Shown here: piece after piece, positions 8,170-16,300 of the stretch
How positions within the stretch are numbered: the first letter of the stretch is position 1
Layout: each line of letters starts with the position of its first letter
NCBI RefSeq assembly: GCF_002723615.1
Contig: NZ_KZ304951.1
Coordinates: 269,344-333,343, forward strand
Direction: 5' to 3'
From: Limimaricola cinnabarinus
Lineage (GTDB): Bacteria; Pseudomonadota; Alphaproteobacteria; Rhodobacterales; Rhodobacteraceae
Length of the DNA stretch: 64,000 nt
Program-made: the position numbers and the translations under genes
Notes under the pieces: generated by a model
Database searches by the model: none
What the model was told of the DNA's origin: nothing
Seen by the model: the letters and a program-made list of their open reading frames with translations, nothing else

Positions 8170-8310
8170 TTCGCCCCCTGCCCCACGGGGCCGTGATCGG
8201 GCAGCGCGGCATGCGAGACCGTTTCCGGCACCGCCACCTGCCGGCCCCAGGCCGCCCCTGAATGGCCCGGAGGGTCGACCGCCGGCCCTGATACGAAAAG
8301 GAGAGTATCC

Positions 8311-9207
8311 ATGTCCTACTGGCGCTTCGCCGCGATGATCGCGACCTCGACGGTGGTGATGTTCGGGCTGATGTACATCAACACCTATGCCTTCGAGCAC
8401 GTCTTCTTCAGCGAGACGCGAACCTACATGGCGCTCTTGATGGGTGCCGCGATGGCGGTGATCATGCTCAGCTTCATGCTGTCGATGTATGCCAGCAAGG
8501 CGATCAACATCGCGATCTACGCGGGCGCCGTCGTGGTGTTCGGCCTGACGCTGTGGCTCATTCGCAGCCAGGAGACGGTGGACGACACCAGCTACATGGC
8601 GGCGATGATCCCGCACCATTCGATCGCCATCATGACCTCCGAGCGCGCGCAGATCGACGACCCGCGCGTGCGCAAGCTCGCCGACGAGATCATCGCCGCG
8701 CAGCGCAAGGAGATCGGCGAGATGCGCCACCTGATCGCCGATATCGAGGAAAACGGCATCGCCACCGATCCGGCTCTGGGCGAATCCGAAGCGCCAGCCG
8801 AGACGGGCACCATCGAGGAGGCGCTGGGCTCGGCGCAGCTGGCCGGGCTCGACGTGGCGGGGCTGAAACCCGGGGAGATCGAGACCGCTCTGGGAAACAA
8901 CGCGACCTGCGAGTTTCGCCGCACCAATGAAGGCGAGCCGGTGCTGGCCATGGCCGGCGAGAGCGGTGCGATCAAGCTGTCGGGCGTGCTGATCCCGCTC
9001 GCTGCCGGTTCGCCTGTCGCCGCAGGGGCGCTGGATGACGGCGCGCGGTTCGCAGCCGAAGGCGTCGACATCTCCGTCATGCCCGACCCCGGCGCCGACT
9101 GGACCGACACAGACGACAGCCTGCGCCGCGCCGAGGCCGAGATGGTGTTTCACCTCGAAGAAGGCCTGCGCGTCGGCTATCGCGGCTTTCTCGACTGCGC
9201 CGCCTGA
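8311..9207 (+). CDS. DUF305 membrane protein with extra C-terminal domain
   Basis: The 298-residue protein starts after AAAAGGAGAG. Three hydrophobic helices span about residues 5-26, 38-58 and 63-84. The DUF305 domain follows, with MIPHHSIAIMTSERAQ at about 99-114 (His102, His103), then helices to about 150. The remaining ~140 residues (ATCEFRRTNEGEPVLAMAGE through FLDCAA) form a separate domain I do not recognise, with two cysteines. DUF305 proteins are often found beside copper-export genes. This one diverges from csoR, so copper-controlled expression is likely. A stand-alone DUF305 protein is usually shorter, so this is a fusion or a longer subfamily. Confidence 0.8.
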   Translation: MSYWRFAAMIATSTVVMFGLMYINTYAFEHVFFSETRTYMALLMGAAMAVIMLSFMLSMYASKAINIAIYAGAVVVFGLTLWLIRSQETVDDTSYMAAMIPHHSIAIMTSERAQIDDPRVRKLADEIIAAQRKEIGEMRHLIADIEENGIATDPALGESEAPAETGTIEEALGSAQLAGLDVAGLKPGEIETALGNNATCEFRRTNEGEPVLAMAGESGAIKLSGVLIPLAAGSPVAAGALDDGARFAAEGVDISVMPDPGADWTDTDDSLRRAEAEMVFHLEEGLRVGYRGFLDCAA

Positions 9208-9334
9208 GCTCGGCGCGCCCCTGCCGCCCCGCGTTCTGCCCCTGCCGGCAGGCCGCCCGCGCGGGGCAGCATGGGCCTCGCGAAGGGCAGGATCGACGCC
9301 GAGGACCGCGCTTTCCGCCGGACACTGCCGGGCC

Positions 9335-9360
9335 ACGGCCGCCCCCTGAAGGGCGGCCGT
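9335..9360. terminator. Hairpin between convergent DUF305 and multicopper oxidase genes
   Basis: ACGGCCGCCC and GGGCGGCCGT form a perfect 10-bp stem with a 6-nt loop. It sits between the DUF305 stop and the oxidase stop. Without a T-run on either side it may act as a bidirectional or Rho-assisted end. Confidence 0.55.
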
Positions 9361-9367
9361 TACACGC

Positions 9368-10792
9368 TCACCCTGCGGTGACCGCGAACTCGGTCATCAT
9401 CCCCGAGGCCAGATGCGGCATCTGGTGGCAATGCAGCATCCAGCGCGCCGCCTCGCCCGCGTCGAGCGCGACCGTGACGGAGGCCATCGGCGGGACGTAG
9501 ACCGTGTCGCGCACCGCGCCCGAAAAGCGCTGGCCAGCCGCCTCCACCACCTGGAACACATGCCCGTGCAGGTGCATCGGGTGGCCCATGGGTGACATGT
9601 TGTGGAAGGTCAGCTCGACCCTTTCGCCCGAGATGGCCGGGACCGGCTGGTGCTCGCTCCAGAGCTTGCCATCAATGGTCCAGACATAGGGCTGCATCTG
9701 CCCGCCCAGCATCACCATCTGCCGCCGATCCACGGCTCGCTCCGGCAACGGCTCGACGGCGCAGAGCGACCGCTCCTGCGCCATGTCGAGATCGAAAGCC
9801 GGCGCCGCGGTGGGGGCGATGCCGGGTATCTTGTCGATCACCGCACCAAAGCTCGCCAACACGATCCCGGTGCGCTCGCGCGCGCCCTCGCGCAGCGCGA
9901 GGATCGGGAAGGCTCCGCCCGAGGGCAGATCGACCTCGATGTCGAGCCGCTGCGCCATCGCCGCACCGAAGCGACGCCCGGCAACCGGCTGCACGGCATG
10001 GCCGTCGACCGCCACCAGCCGCGCCTCGACCGCGCCGGTCTCGATCCAGAAACTCGTCGCGGCGGCGGCGTTGATCACCCGCAGGAGGATCCGCCCGCCC
10101 GGTTCGACCTGCACCACCTCGGGGTCCGACAGCGTGCGGTCGTTCGCGAGGTAGGCGTCGAAGTCGTAATCATTGAGATCGGCAGTCATCGCCATGCCAC
10201 CGTGGTCCATGCCGCCATGGCCCATGCCGCCATGATCCATCCCTTGCATGGCCGTGCCGGAGACGATCCGTTCCATCACCTCCTCGGGCGAGGTGAAGGA
10301 GAAGTCCTGCAGGAACAGCACCACCTCCTGCCGGTCGGCGGCGAGATCCTCGGCGCGCCGCACGATCAGCGGCGCGGCAAGCATGCCGAGTTCCTGAGTC
10401 GGAATGTGGCTATGCATCCAATGCGTGCCGGCAAGCGGTGCGAAGTCGTAGCCGCGGCTCTCGCCCGGTGCGAGCGGCGGCATCGGCAGGTGCGGAATGC
10501 CGTCCTGCGCGTTGGGCGGGATCTGCCCGTGCCAGTGGATCAGCGTCTCGACATCGAGCTGGTTTTCGAGCCGGACCGCAAAGCGCTGGCCGGGATCGAG
10601 GGTCAGGCCGGGACGGCCATCGGGGCCGAGAAGCCCCATGACGGTGGCGGCGCGCCCGTCGATGTCGAGCGTGCGGCTCGCGGCGCGCAGGGCAAGCGGC
10701 GCGTTCTGGGCGCGCACGGCCCCGGGCATGGAAAGGGTCGCGGCCATGGCCGCGCTGGCGGCAAGAAAGCCGCGGCGTGAAATCTGGGTCAT
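9368..10792 (-). CDS. Tat-exported multicopper oxidase with Met/His-rich insert
   Basis: This 474-residue three-cupredoxin-domain oxidase is probably a periplasmic Cu(I) oxidase of the CopA/CueO type. The start is the ATG at 10792, with AAGGA upstream. A twin-arginine leader RRGFLAASAAMAATLS exports the folded protein. Copper ligands: HWHG at 86-89, HSH at 127-129, HPMHLHG from 404, and HCHQMPHLASGMM from 454. The insert MDHGGMGHGGMDHGGMAM (about 185-202) is a methionine/histidine copper-binding segment. It is the last gene of a minus-strand run behind cytochromes and a small Cys protein. Substrate may be Cu(I) or phenols; Cu(I) is favoured by the insert and the nearby csoR. Confidence 0.9.
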   Translation of the reverse strand: MTQISRRGFLAASAAMAATLSMPGAVRAQNAPLALRAASRTLDIDGRAATVMGLLGPDGRPGLTLDPGQRFAVRLENQLDVETLIHWHGQIPPNAQDGIPHLPMPPLAPGESRGYDFAPLAGTHWMHSHIPTQELGMLAAPLIVRRAEDLAADRQEVVLFLQDFSFTSPEEVMERIVSGTAMQGMDHGGMGHGGMDHGGMAMTADLNDYDFDAYLANDRTLSDPEVVQVEPGGRILLRVINAAAATSFWIETGAVEARLVAVDGHAVQPVAGRRFGAAMAQRLDIEVDLPSGGAFPILALREGARERTGIVLASFGAVIDKIPGIAPTAAPAFDLDMAQERSLCAVEPLPERAVDRRQMVMLGGQMQPYVWTIDGKLWSEHQPVPAISGERVELTFHNMSPMGHPMHLHGHVFQVVEAAGQRFSGAVRDTVYVPPMASVTVALDAGEAARWMLHCHQMPHLASGMMTEFAVTAG

Positions 10793-10862
10793 CTGTCTGT
10801 CATCCTTGCGGCGTGGCGCGCCGCGCTTGAAAGGTCCCGGCAGGCCGGGGGGAACAAGGGCG

Positions 10863-11192
10863 TCAGACGAAGTTGGGTGGCCTCTGGGGCGGCGCAGGCG
10901 CGCAGCCGCCAAGCAGGAGACAGGCGGTGATCGACGGGCTGTCGGCGACGCGCGCCAGCTTGCGGTAGCCCTCGGGGCCACCGAAGACCGGGCGTTGCGC
11001 CAGACACATCAGGGCACAGGCCGCGTCGGTGGAGGTGTCGTGGGGAATCATTGGTTCGGCATGTTCGGCGTGGTGCGCCGTGACCGGCGTCCGGCCTGTC
11101 ATGTCACCGTCGAGGCCCCAGCCCGCAAGCAGCAGCAGCACCACCCCGATCAGGGCAGGCAAGGCAGAGAGAGGGTGGATTCGAGGGCTCAT
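10863..11192 (-). CDS. Small membrane-anchored His/Cys protein, copy 2
   Basis: The 109-residue hypothetical protein has a hydrophobic segment at about residues 7-24, then a periplasmic-looking tail containing HAEHA, a cluster CALMC, a later CLLLGGC pair, and a Pro-rich end PPQRPPNFV. I chose the ATG at 11192; the longer frame upstream lacks support. The gene resembles the one at 13464-13790 in having a membrane segment, HAEHA and a proline/arginine end. Both lie in the same run of cytochrome and multicopper-oxidase genes. A metal-binding or periplasmic delivery role is possible but not shown. Confidence 0.6.
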   Translation of the reverse strand: MSPRIHPLSALPALIGVVLLLLAGWGLDGDMTGRTPVTAHHAEHAEPMIPHDTSTDAACALMCLAQRPVFGGPEGYRKLARVADSPSITACLLLGGCAPAPPQRPPNFV

Positions 11193-11292
11193 GTCGCCGC
11201 CACAGATGGCATGTCCCGCGCCCGGCGCAAGTGGCTGCGCGCAGGACCTCGATCGCATCGGCGCCAAACCGCGCCCCGATCGTGGCGCGACC

Positions 11293-11752
11293 TCAGTCGA
11301 TGCCGTTCTCGCGTTGCAGCGCGCGAACATAGGCCACGATGTTGGTGACATCGGCATCCGTCAGCCCGGTGACCGGGGGCATGTCGCCGAAGTCCCAGTG
11401 ATGCGACCGCACGCCGTTCCGCACGGCAGCGAGAAAGGCGTAATCGCCGTGATGGCCCGGCTCGTAGGTCTTGTGCACCAGCGGCGGCGCCACGCCGTTC
11501 TTTCCGGCCGCGTTCGCCCCGTGACAATCGGCGCAGACCGCCTCGAAGGCGCGCTTGCCCATCTGCGCCTGCTCGTCGAGCCCGGTGGGCAGCGCCACCT
11601 GCACGATCGCCGCGCCCTGCGGGATCTCGCTGGTGTCGGGTGGGGTCATGGAGTGGCCCGCCATGCCGCCTTCATCGGGCGTCGAGGCGACCCAGAGCAG
11701 GCCGCCCGCAAGAAGAAGGCCAGTGACCCCCGAGAATGATCGTCTTGTTCAT
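11293..11752 (-). CDS. Monohaem c-type cytochrome with frameshifted N-terminal anchor
   Basis: The intact frame from ATG 11664 (123 residues) carries the haem motif CADCH and a distal Met in DMPPVTGL, so the haem domain is complete. In the next frame, an ATG at 11752 with GGAAAG upstream begins MNKTIILG. Removing one base from the G5 run (C5 on the plus strand, 11727-11731) gives MNKTIILGVTGLLLAGGLLW and then STPDEGG joined in frame to MAGHSM. That is a perfect uncleaved anchor or signal. As written, the export signal is out of frame. This is either a real phase change, a sequencing error in a homopolymer, or programmed slippage. It would serve as an electron carrier beside the diheme cytochrome. 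Confidence 0.8.
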
Positions 11753-11820
11753 ATGTCCGTCTTTCCAATGGATTGACCCCGGCGCAGCAGGAGCGGCGCC
11801 GGGACGTTCGTCAGAAGCGA

Positions 11821-12744
11821 TCAGCGGAGCTGCGCCAGCGCGTCGATTTCGGAGAGTTCCGTTTCGGGATCGAGCAGATAGGCCGCGATGGCCCGCCTGT
11901 CGGCCTCGTCGAGAAAGCTCGTCCCCTGCTCCACCACCTCGGTCATGGAGCCACCGAAGACGTCGCCCGCGGGCGTGATCCCGGTCTCCAGCGCATAGGC
12001 CAGCGCATTCGCGGTCCAGCCGGCGTCCTTCAGGGCGGCGGCGCGGATCGATGGCGCGACGGACCCGCCCGGCAGATCGTCATTGCCACCGAAGCTCGTG
12101 GCGTCGAGCCCGCCCAGCAATCCGCGCCCGGTATGGCAGGCGCCGCAATGCGCCGCCCCCTCCACCAGCTCGCGCCCCCTGTTCCATTCCTTCGAGCGGC
12201 CGAGCACAGGCGCGCTCTCGGCCTCGAGGAGCGCCGTCGCGCGCCAGAGCTTCAGGCCGGAACGCATGCTGAACGGAAAGCGCATGTCGGTCTCGCCGCG
12301 CGTCTCGGCCACCGGCGGCACCGTCGCCAGCGCCGCCCAGAGATCGGCGATGTCCTGGTCCGAGAACCCGGCATAGAACTCGAAGGGAAAGGCCGGGTAA
12401 TAGGGTTCGCCATCGGGCGAAATGCCTTCCCGCAATGCCCGGCCGAGGTCCTCCGGGGTCCAGCTGCCGATACCATGCTCGAAATCGGGTGTGATGTTCG
12501 GCGGCACGAAGCTGCCGAATGGCGTGTCTAGCGCCGCGCCGCCCGCCAGCGCCGGGCCTTCGGCCGCCGTGTCGGTGTGGCAGGCCACGCAGCCCGCGGC
12601 CCGCGCCAGATAGGCCCCGCGCCGGGCATCGCCATCGAGCGTGATCCTCGCACCCTCCTTGCCGATCGGCCAGGCGCGCAGCCCGGCATAGCCGCCTCCG
12701 GCCAGGGCGGCCACCAGCAGGACGCCTCTGAGCAAACCACGCAT
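11821..12744 (-). CDS. Diheme c-type cytochrome
   Basis: This 307-residue exported protein has a hydrophobic signal or anchor at residues 4-20 and two haem-binding motifs, CVACH near residue 52 and CGACH near 198. Conserved Gly/Pro-rich segments (NITPDFEHGIGSW, PFEFYAGFSDQD) match the c-type cytochrome subunits that pass electrons from periplasmic dehydrogenases to oxidases. No dehydrogenase large subunit is next to it. Instead it is flanked by a monohaem cytochrome and a cytochrome c' in one minus-strand run, only 2 bp from the latter's stop. The electron donor is unknown. Confidence 0.87.
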   Translation of the reverse strand: MRGLLRGVLLVAALAGGGYAGLRAWPIGKEGARITLDGDARRGAYLARAAGCVACHTDTAAEGPALAGGAALDTPFGSFVPPNITPDFEHGIGSWTPEDLGRALREGISPDGEPYYPAFPFEFYAGFSDQDIADLWAALATVPPVAETRGETDMRFPFSMRSGLKLWRATALLEAESAPVLGRSKEWNRGRELVEGAAHCGACHTGRGLLGGLDATSFGGNDDLPGGSVAPSIRAAALKDAGWTANALAYALETGITPAGDVFGGSMTEVVEQGTSFLDEADRRAIAAYLLDPETELSEIDALAQLR

Positions 12745-12746
12745 GC

Positions 12747-13430
12747 TCAGCTCCCCGCCCGGTAGCGGCCATGGCAGGCCGCGCAGGTTTCGCCGATCCG
12801 CCGGAAGACCTGTGGCGCGGCGAGCGTCGCGTAGCCGGGCGCGGTGGCACTCCCGTCCGCCGCGGATGTGGAGGCCATCCCCGCCTGCTCCGCTCTTCGC
12901 CGCGGCTCGACGCCGAGGAGCTGCGCCACCGAGAACCCGGCGCCGGGGCCGGACCGGGCCGGAGCGTCACCCGGCATCGTCATGCCCTCGTGCCCCTCCA
13001 TGGAACCGCCCGTGGAACCGCCCGTCGCCATTCCGGCATGAGGATCTGGCGCCGCAAGCCCGTTCGGGGCGGCTTTCACGAGGCCTTCGGCATGGCGGCG
13101 CAACTCTTCGGCCAGGGCGTCGAACGTCTCACGCTCCTGCCAGATCGCCTCTTTTGCATAGGAGACCCCGCCCGCGCTGCCCTCCGGGAAAAGCCCGGTC
13201 ATCTCGCTTCCGGCATGCGCCGCGATCGCGCGACCGGCCTCGGCCACGCGGGCCGCGTCATAGGGCATCTCGCCCCGCATCATCGGGGTCACGTCGCGCA
13301 GGGCGTCGCGCATCGCGACCATCCCCTCCATGCGTTCGCGCACCACGCCCGTCGCGCCACTATGCGCGACCACGGTCCCCGCGGCGATCCAGATCGCCAG
13401 CGTGGCCACCGCCATCTTCTTGCTTGTCAT
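12747..13430 (-). CDS. Cytochrome c' (class II) with Met/His-rich insertion
   Basis: The 227-residue protein has a cleavable signal (to about VVAHSG). A four-helix region begins VVRERMEGMVAMRDALRDV, and the C-terminal haem motif is CAACHGRYR, the class II cytochrome c' pattern. Typical cytochrome c' is about 130-150 residues. The excess is a low-complexity insertion between helices, about residues 128-205, including HAGMATGGSTGGSMEGHEG and MTMPG, which look like soft-metal ligands. Cytochromes c' bind NO or handle nitrosative stress. In this copper-rich setting the insertion may bind Cu(I). It is encoded first among the cytochromes of the run. Confidence 0.85.
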   Translation of the reverse strand: MTSKKMAVATLAIWIAAGTVVAHSGATGVVRERMEGMVAMRDALRDVTPMMRGEMPYDAARVAEAGRAIAAHAGSEMTGLFPEGSAGGVSYAKEAIWQERETFDALAEELRRHAEGLVKAAPNGLAAPDPHAGMATGGSTGGSMEGHEGMTMPGDAPARSGPGAGFSVAQLLGVEPRRRAEQAGMASTSAADGSATAPGYATLAAPQVFRRIGETCAACHGRYRAGS

Positions 13431-13463
13431 ACTGCCCTCGTCGACTGAGTCCGATTGTTCAGA

Positions 13464-13790
13464 TCAGACCCTTCGACGGGGGGGCGGCAGGGCGATGTCA
13501 GGCTGCCGGGACGCCGGTTCCGCCCCCCCGGCGCTGATGGTCATCCGGTCCGACAGCCGCAGCGGCGGCCTGAGAAACGCGCCCTCATCCACCGGAACGA
13601 TGATGCACCGCACGCTGGGATGGCAGGCCGCGGACGGGGGCACCGGGCCGGAGACCACGGAAGGGACGACGGATGCGTGTTCCGCATGGCCGTCCGCCGC
13701 ATGCGCATGCTCCGGGCCGGCAACGTCCCACAGGCTTCCGAGAAGCAGAAGCCAGCACAGGGACAACCCGACGATTTGCCTCAGCAGCAT
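13464..13790 (-). CDS. Small membrane-anchored His/Cys protein, copy 1
   Basis: The 108-residue protein begins at ATG 13790 (MLLRQIVGLSLCWLLLLGSL), preceded by GGAAGG. A TTG nine codons upstream is possible. A hydrophobic N-terminus is followed by EHAHAADGHAEHAS, a CHPSVRC pair, and a PPPRRRV end. It shares the HAEHA element, a cysteine pair and the proline/arginine tail with the gene at 10863-11192. It precedes the cytochrome c' gene with a 33-bp gap and probably opens the minus-strand copper/cytochrome operon. Function is unknown. Confidence 0.6.
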   Translation of the reverse strand: MLLRQIVGLSLCWLLLLGSLWDVAGPEHAHAADGHAEHASVVPSVVSGPVPPSAACHPSVRCIIVPVDEGAFLRPPLRLSDRMTISAGGAEPASRQPDIALPPPRRRV

Positions 13791-13997
13791 GGGAGACGAT
13801 GCCTTCCGCACATCCAACTTGTGGCCACCCTATGGCACCCGCCCCCCGGGGGGAAGCTGGCCCCCTGCCAAACGCGAGAAAGGGCGGAAGCGTGCCGAAC
13901 CGACACGGTCGGCCAGACCCGAAGGCCGCTCGCCCTCCCCGAAAACAGGAACCGGACCAATGGTATCCTGCGTTCCCTGCCCAAAGGAGGACCAGCC

Positions 13998-15395
13998 ATG
14001 ACCCTGCGCTTCGAACAGATCCTGGCCGACGGTGTCGCCGAATGCTCCTACCTACTGGGCGACGACGCCGCGCATGTCTGCGCCATCGTCGATCCGCGCC
14101 CCGACGTCGAGATCTATCTCGCGGCGGCGCGGCGCTTCGGCCTCGCCATCACCCATGTCTTCGAGACCCACATCCACGCCGATTTCATGAGCGGCGCGCG
14201 CGAGCTGGTCGACCGGCTCGGCGGTCAGGCCAAACTCTGCGTCAGCACCGAGGGCGGCGCCGAATACGGCTTCGAGCACGCGCCGGTCCGCGATGGCGAT
14301 GAGTTCGTCTTCGGCGGGCTGCGGATGAAGGCGCGCTTCACCCCCGGCCACACGCCCGAGCACATGTCCTACTTCCTCCATGACGGCGACACCGAGACGC
14401 CCTGGGGCGTGCTTTCGGGCGATGCCTTCTTCGTCGACAGCGTCGGCCGCCCCGACCTGATGGGCGACGACCGGACCGAGGAGCTCACCGAAAAGCTGTT
14501 CCACACCGTGCGCGACGTGTTCATGGCGCTGCCCGACGACGTGATCATCTATCCCTGCCACGGCGCGGGATCGGCCTGCGGGCCGGATATCGGCGACCGC
14601 ATGTCGAGCACGATCGGCTATGAGCGGCGCTTCAACGACTACGCCAGGATCGAGAGCCTCGAGGAGTTCAAGAAGGTGATGCAGGCGGATGCCCCGCCGG
14701 TGCCGACGCATTATCCGCGGCTGAAGAAGGTGAACGCCAAGGGCCCCGAGGTGCTGCGCAACCTGCCGCGCGTGCCGCCGCTGACGGTCGAGCAGTTTGC
14801 CGAAGCTGCCGAGAACGGCGCGCAGATCCTCGACGTGCGCGACATGATGGGCTTCGGCGCGGGCCATGTGAAGGGCGCGCTCAACATCGGCGCGCGGCCC
14901 GAACTGTCGGTCTGGGCCGGCTGGCTGCTCGACCCGGAACGCCCGATCCACCTCGTGCTGAACGAGGATGCCGAGCTGCCCGAGGTGGTCAGGCTGCTGT
15001 GGCGCACCGGCTTCGACCGGTTCGGCGGCTATCTCGCCGGCGGCATGAGCGCGTGGCGCGAGGCGGGGCGGGAGTTCGCGCAGATCCCGCAGATCTCGGT
15101 GCATGAGCTGAAGGAGGCGCGCGGCATCACCCCGCTCGACGTGCGCAAGCCCGAGGAATGGGAGGGCGGCCACGTGCCGGGCGCGACGCATGCCTTCCTC
15201 GGCGAGCTGCGCGAGAAGCTGCACGATCTTGACCGCACAAGGACCTACGCCACCTATTGCGCCAGCGGCTTTCGCGCCAGCATCGCGTCGAGCCTGCTTG
15301 CTGCCAATGGCTTCGAGACCATCCGCAACGTGCCGGGCAGCTGGAAGGCATGGAGCGCCGCCGGCTACCCGGTCGAAACCCCCGAGAAGACATGA
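13998..15395 (+). CDS. MBL-fold / double-rhodanese protein, persulfide dioxygenase-like
   Basis: The 465-residue start at 13998 follows a strong AAAGGAGG. Residues 1-240 form a metallo-beta-lactamase fold with the ETHE1-type iron site pattern (THIHADF, His58-x-His60-x-Asp62; later FTPGHTPEH and YPCHGAGSACG). Two rhodanese domains follow. The first (about 265-355) has no catalytic Cys. The second carries the active loop CASGFRAS with Cys421. Such fusions oxidise glutathione or protein persulfide to sulfite, or transfer the sulfane sulfur. The gene heads a plus-strand pair with the DUF442-like phosphatase 8 bp downstream, next to the SqrR-like repressor. Confidence 0.9.
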   Translation: MTLRFEQILADGVAECSYLLGDDAAHVCAIVDPRPDVEIYLAAARRFGLAITHVFETHIHADFMSGARELVDRLGGQAKLCVSTEGGAEYGFEHAPVRDGDEFVFGGLRMKARFTPGHTPEHMSYFLHDGDTETPWGVLSGDAFFVDSVGRPDLMGDDRTEELTEKLFHTVRDVFMALPDDVIIYPCHGAGSACGPDIGDRMSSTIGYERRFNDYARIESLEEFKKVMQADAPPVPTHYPRLKKVNAKGPEVLRNLPRVPPLTVEQFAEAAENGAQILDVRDMMGFGAGHVKGALNIGARPELSVWAGWLLDPERPIHLVLNEDAELPEVVRLLWRTGFDRFGGYLAGGMSAWREAGREFAQIPQISVHELKEARGITPLDVRKPEEWEGGHVPGATHAFLGELREKLHDLDRTRTYATYCASGFRASIASSLLAANGFETIRNVPGSWKAWSAAGYPVETPEKT

Positions 15396-15403
15396 GGACC
15401 CCT

Positions 15404-15856
15404 ATGGACAACACCGTTACCATCGACCGCAATTACAGCATCGCCCGCTTCGCCCCCGACGAGGCCGGATTGCGGCAGGCCGCCGAAGAGGGCTTTCGCA
15501 GCGTGGTGAACTTCCGCACCTCCGAGGAGAAGCAGGAGGTCACACCCGAGGAGGAGCGGCGCATCGCCGAGGAGGCCGGGCTCGCCTACCTGCATCACCC
15601 GGTCTCGCCCGACGCGCTCGATGACGCGCTGGTCGATGATTTCCGCCGGAAGATGCCGGAGCTGCCGCAGCCCGTCCTGCTGCACTGCGCTTCGGGCAAG
15701 CGCGCCGGCGCGATGACGCTGATGGCGCTGGCGGCCGATCGGGGCCTCGATGGCGAGGCCGCCCTTGCGATGGGCCGCGAGAACGGCCTCGACCTCACCC
15801 AAGAACAGATCGGCCGGTTCGTGAAAGACTATGCCGACCGCAAATCCGGGGCCTGA
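15404..15856 (+). CDS. DUF442 / Blh-N-like phosphatase-fold protein of sulfide loci
   Basis: This 150-residue cytosolic protein has a tyrosine-phosphatase-like P-loop HCASGKRAG (Cys-x5-Arg). Its N-terminus is of the NFRTSEE type found in beta-lactamase-hydrolase-like (Blh/DUF442) proteins. In persulfide operons this domain is often fused to, or encoded beside, the ETHE1-type MBL protein, and a thiol or sulfurtransferase function has been proposed for it. Here it is a separate gene, 8 bp after the MBL-rhodanese gene, with GAGG before the ATG at 15404. The substrate is not known. Confidence 0.8.
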   Translation: MDNTVTIDRNYSIARFAPDEAGLRQAAEEGFRSVVNFRTSEEKQEVTPEEERRIAEEAGLAYLHHPVSPDALDDALVDDFRRKMPELPQPVLLHCASGKRAGAMTLMALAADRGLDGEAALAMGRENGLDLTQEQIGRFVKDYADRKSGA

Positions 15857-15864
15857 CCCCCGCC

Positions 15865-15889
15865 CCGCGCCCGGACGCCCCGGGCGCGG
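15865..15889. terminator. GC-rich hairpin between convergent genes
   Basis: CCGCGCCCGG and CCGGGCGCGG make a 10-bp stem with a 5-nt loop. It lies between the phosphatase-like gene (plus) and the SqrR-like gene (minus). There is no T-tract. Confidence 0.5.
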
Positions 15890-15893
15890 GCGC

Positions 15894-16205
15894 TCACTGC
15901 GCGTCGCGCGCGCAATAGAGCTTGTGCAGCGTCTCCAGCACGGCGGCGACCTCGTCGCCCATCACGCTGTAATAGATCGTCTGCCCGTCGCGGCGGCCTT
16001 CGACGAGGCCCGCCTCCTTCAGCCTTTTCAGCTGCTGCGACATGGTGGGCTGCGACATGCCGCAGATCCGCGCCAGATCGCCGACCGAGCGCTCGCCCTC
16101 GACCAGACGGCACAGGATCCGCAGCCGCGCCTCCGAGGCCAGCATTCCCATCAGCGCCGCGGCGCCCGCGATGTCGCCGTCGAGAAAGTCATCGGTGATC
16201 TTCAT
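15894..16205 (-). CDS. ArsR-family persulfide-responsive repressor, SqrR/BigR type
   Basis: This 103-residue winged-helix repressor starts at ATG 16205 with AGG upstream. The recognition region is VGDLARICGMSQPTMSQQLK, and the wing GRRDGQTIYYS. Cys32 (RILCRL) and Cys98 (KLYCAR) are 66 residues apart. That is exactly the spacing of the two cysteines that form the polysulfide bridge in SqrR (Cys41/Cys107), so it should sense sulfane sulfur rather than metals. Cys48 is extra. It diverges from the YeeE/YedE-MBL genes and converges on the MBL-rhodanese pair, so it probably represses both. The symbol is left blank because sqrR and bigR cannot be told apart here. Confidence 0.87.
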   Translation of the reverse strand: MKITDDFLDGDIAGAAALMGMLASEARLRILCRLVEGERSVGDLARICGMSQPTMSQQLKRLKEAGLVEGRRDGQTIYYSVMGDEVAAVLETLHKLYCARDAQ

Positions 16206-16300
16206 ATGCGACCTATTGAATATGCCATGTGAGTAATATATAGATGTCCTGAAACAAGGCAAGCGCGTCAGCGCCCGCCGTCGTATCACGGAGTCGAGAG
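16206..16300. promoter_or_regulatory. AT-rich divergent promoter region of the sulfur operon
   Basis: This is the only strongly AT-rich patch in the area, with TTGAATATGCC followed by GAGTAATATATAG around 16213-16243. It separates the repressor from the transporter genes it most likely controls. The AT-rich segment is where a BigR/SqrR operator and promoter would be expected. No exact palindrome was assigned. Confidence 0.5.

Noticed and set aside
14052-15224. 390-residue minus-strand frame opposite the MBL-rhodanese gene
   Set aside because: It is a shadow of a gene with a strong ribosome site and two kinds of catalytic motif.
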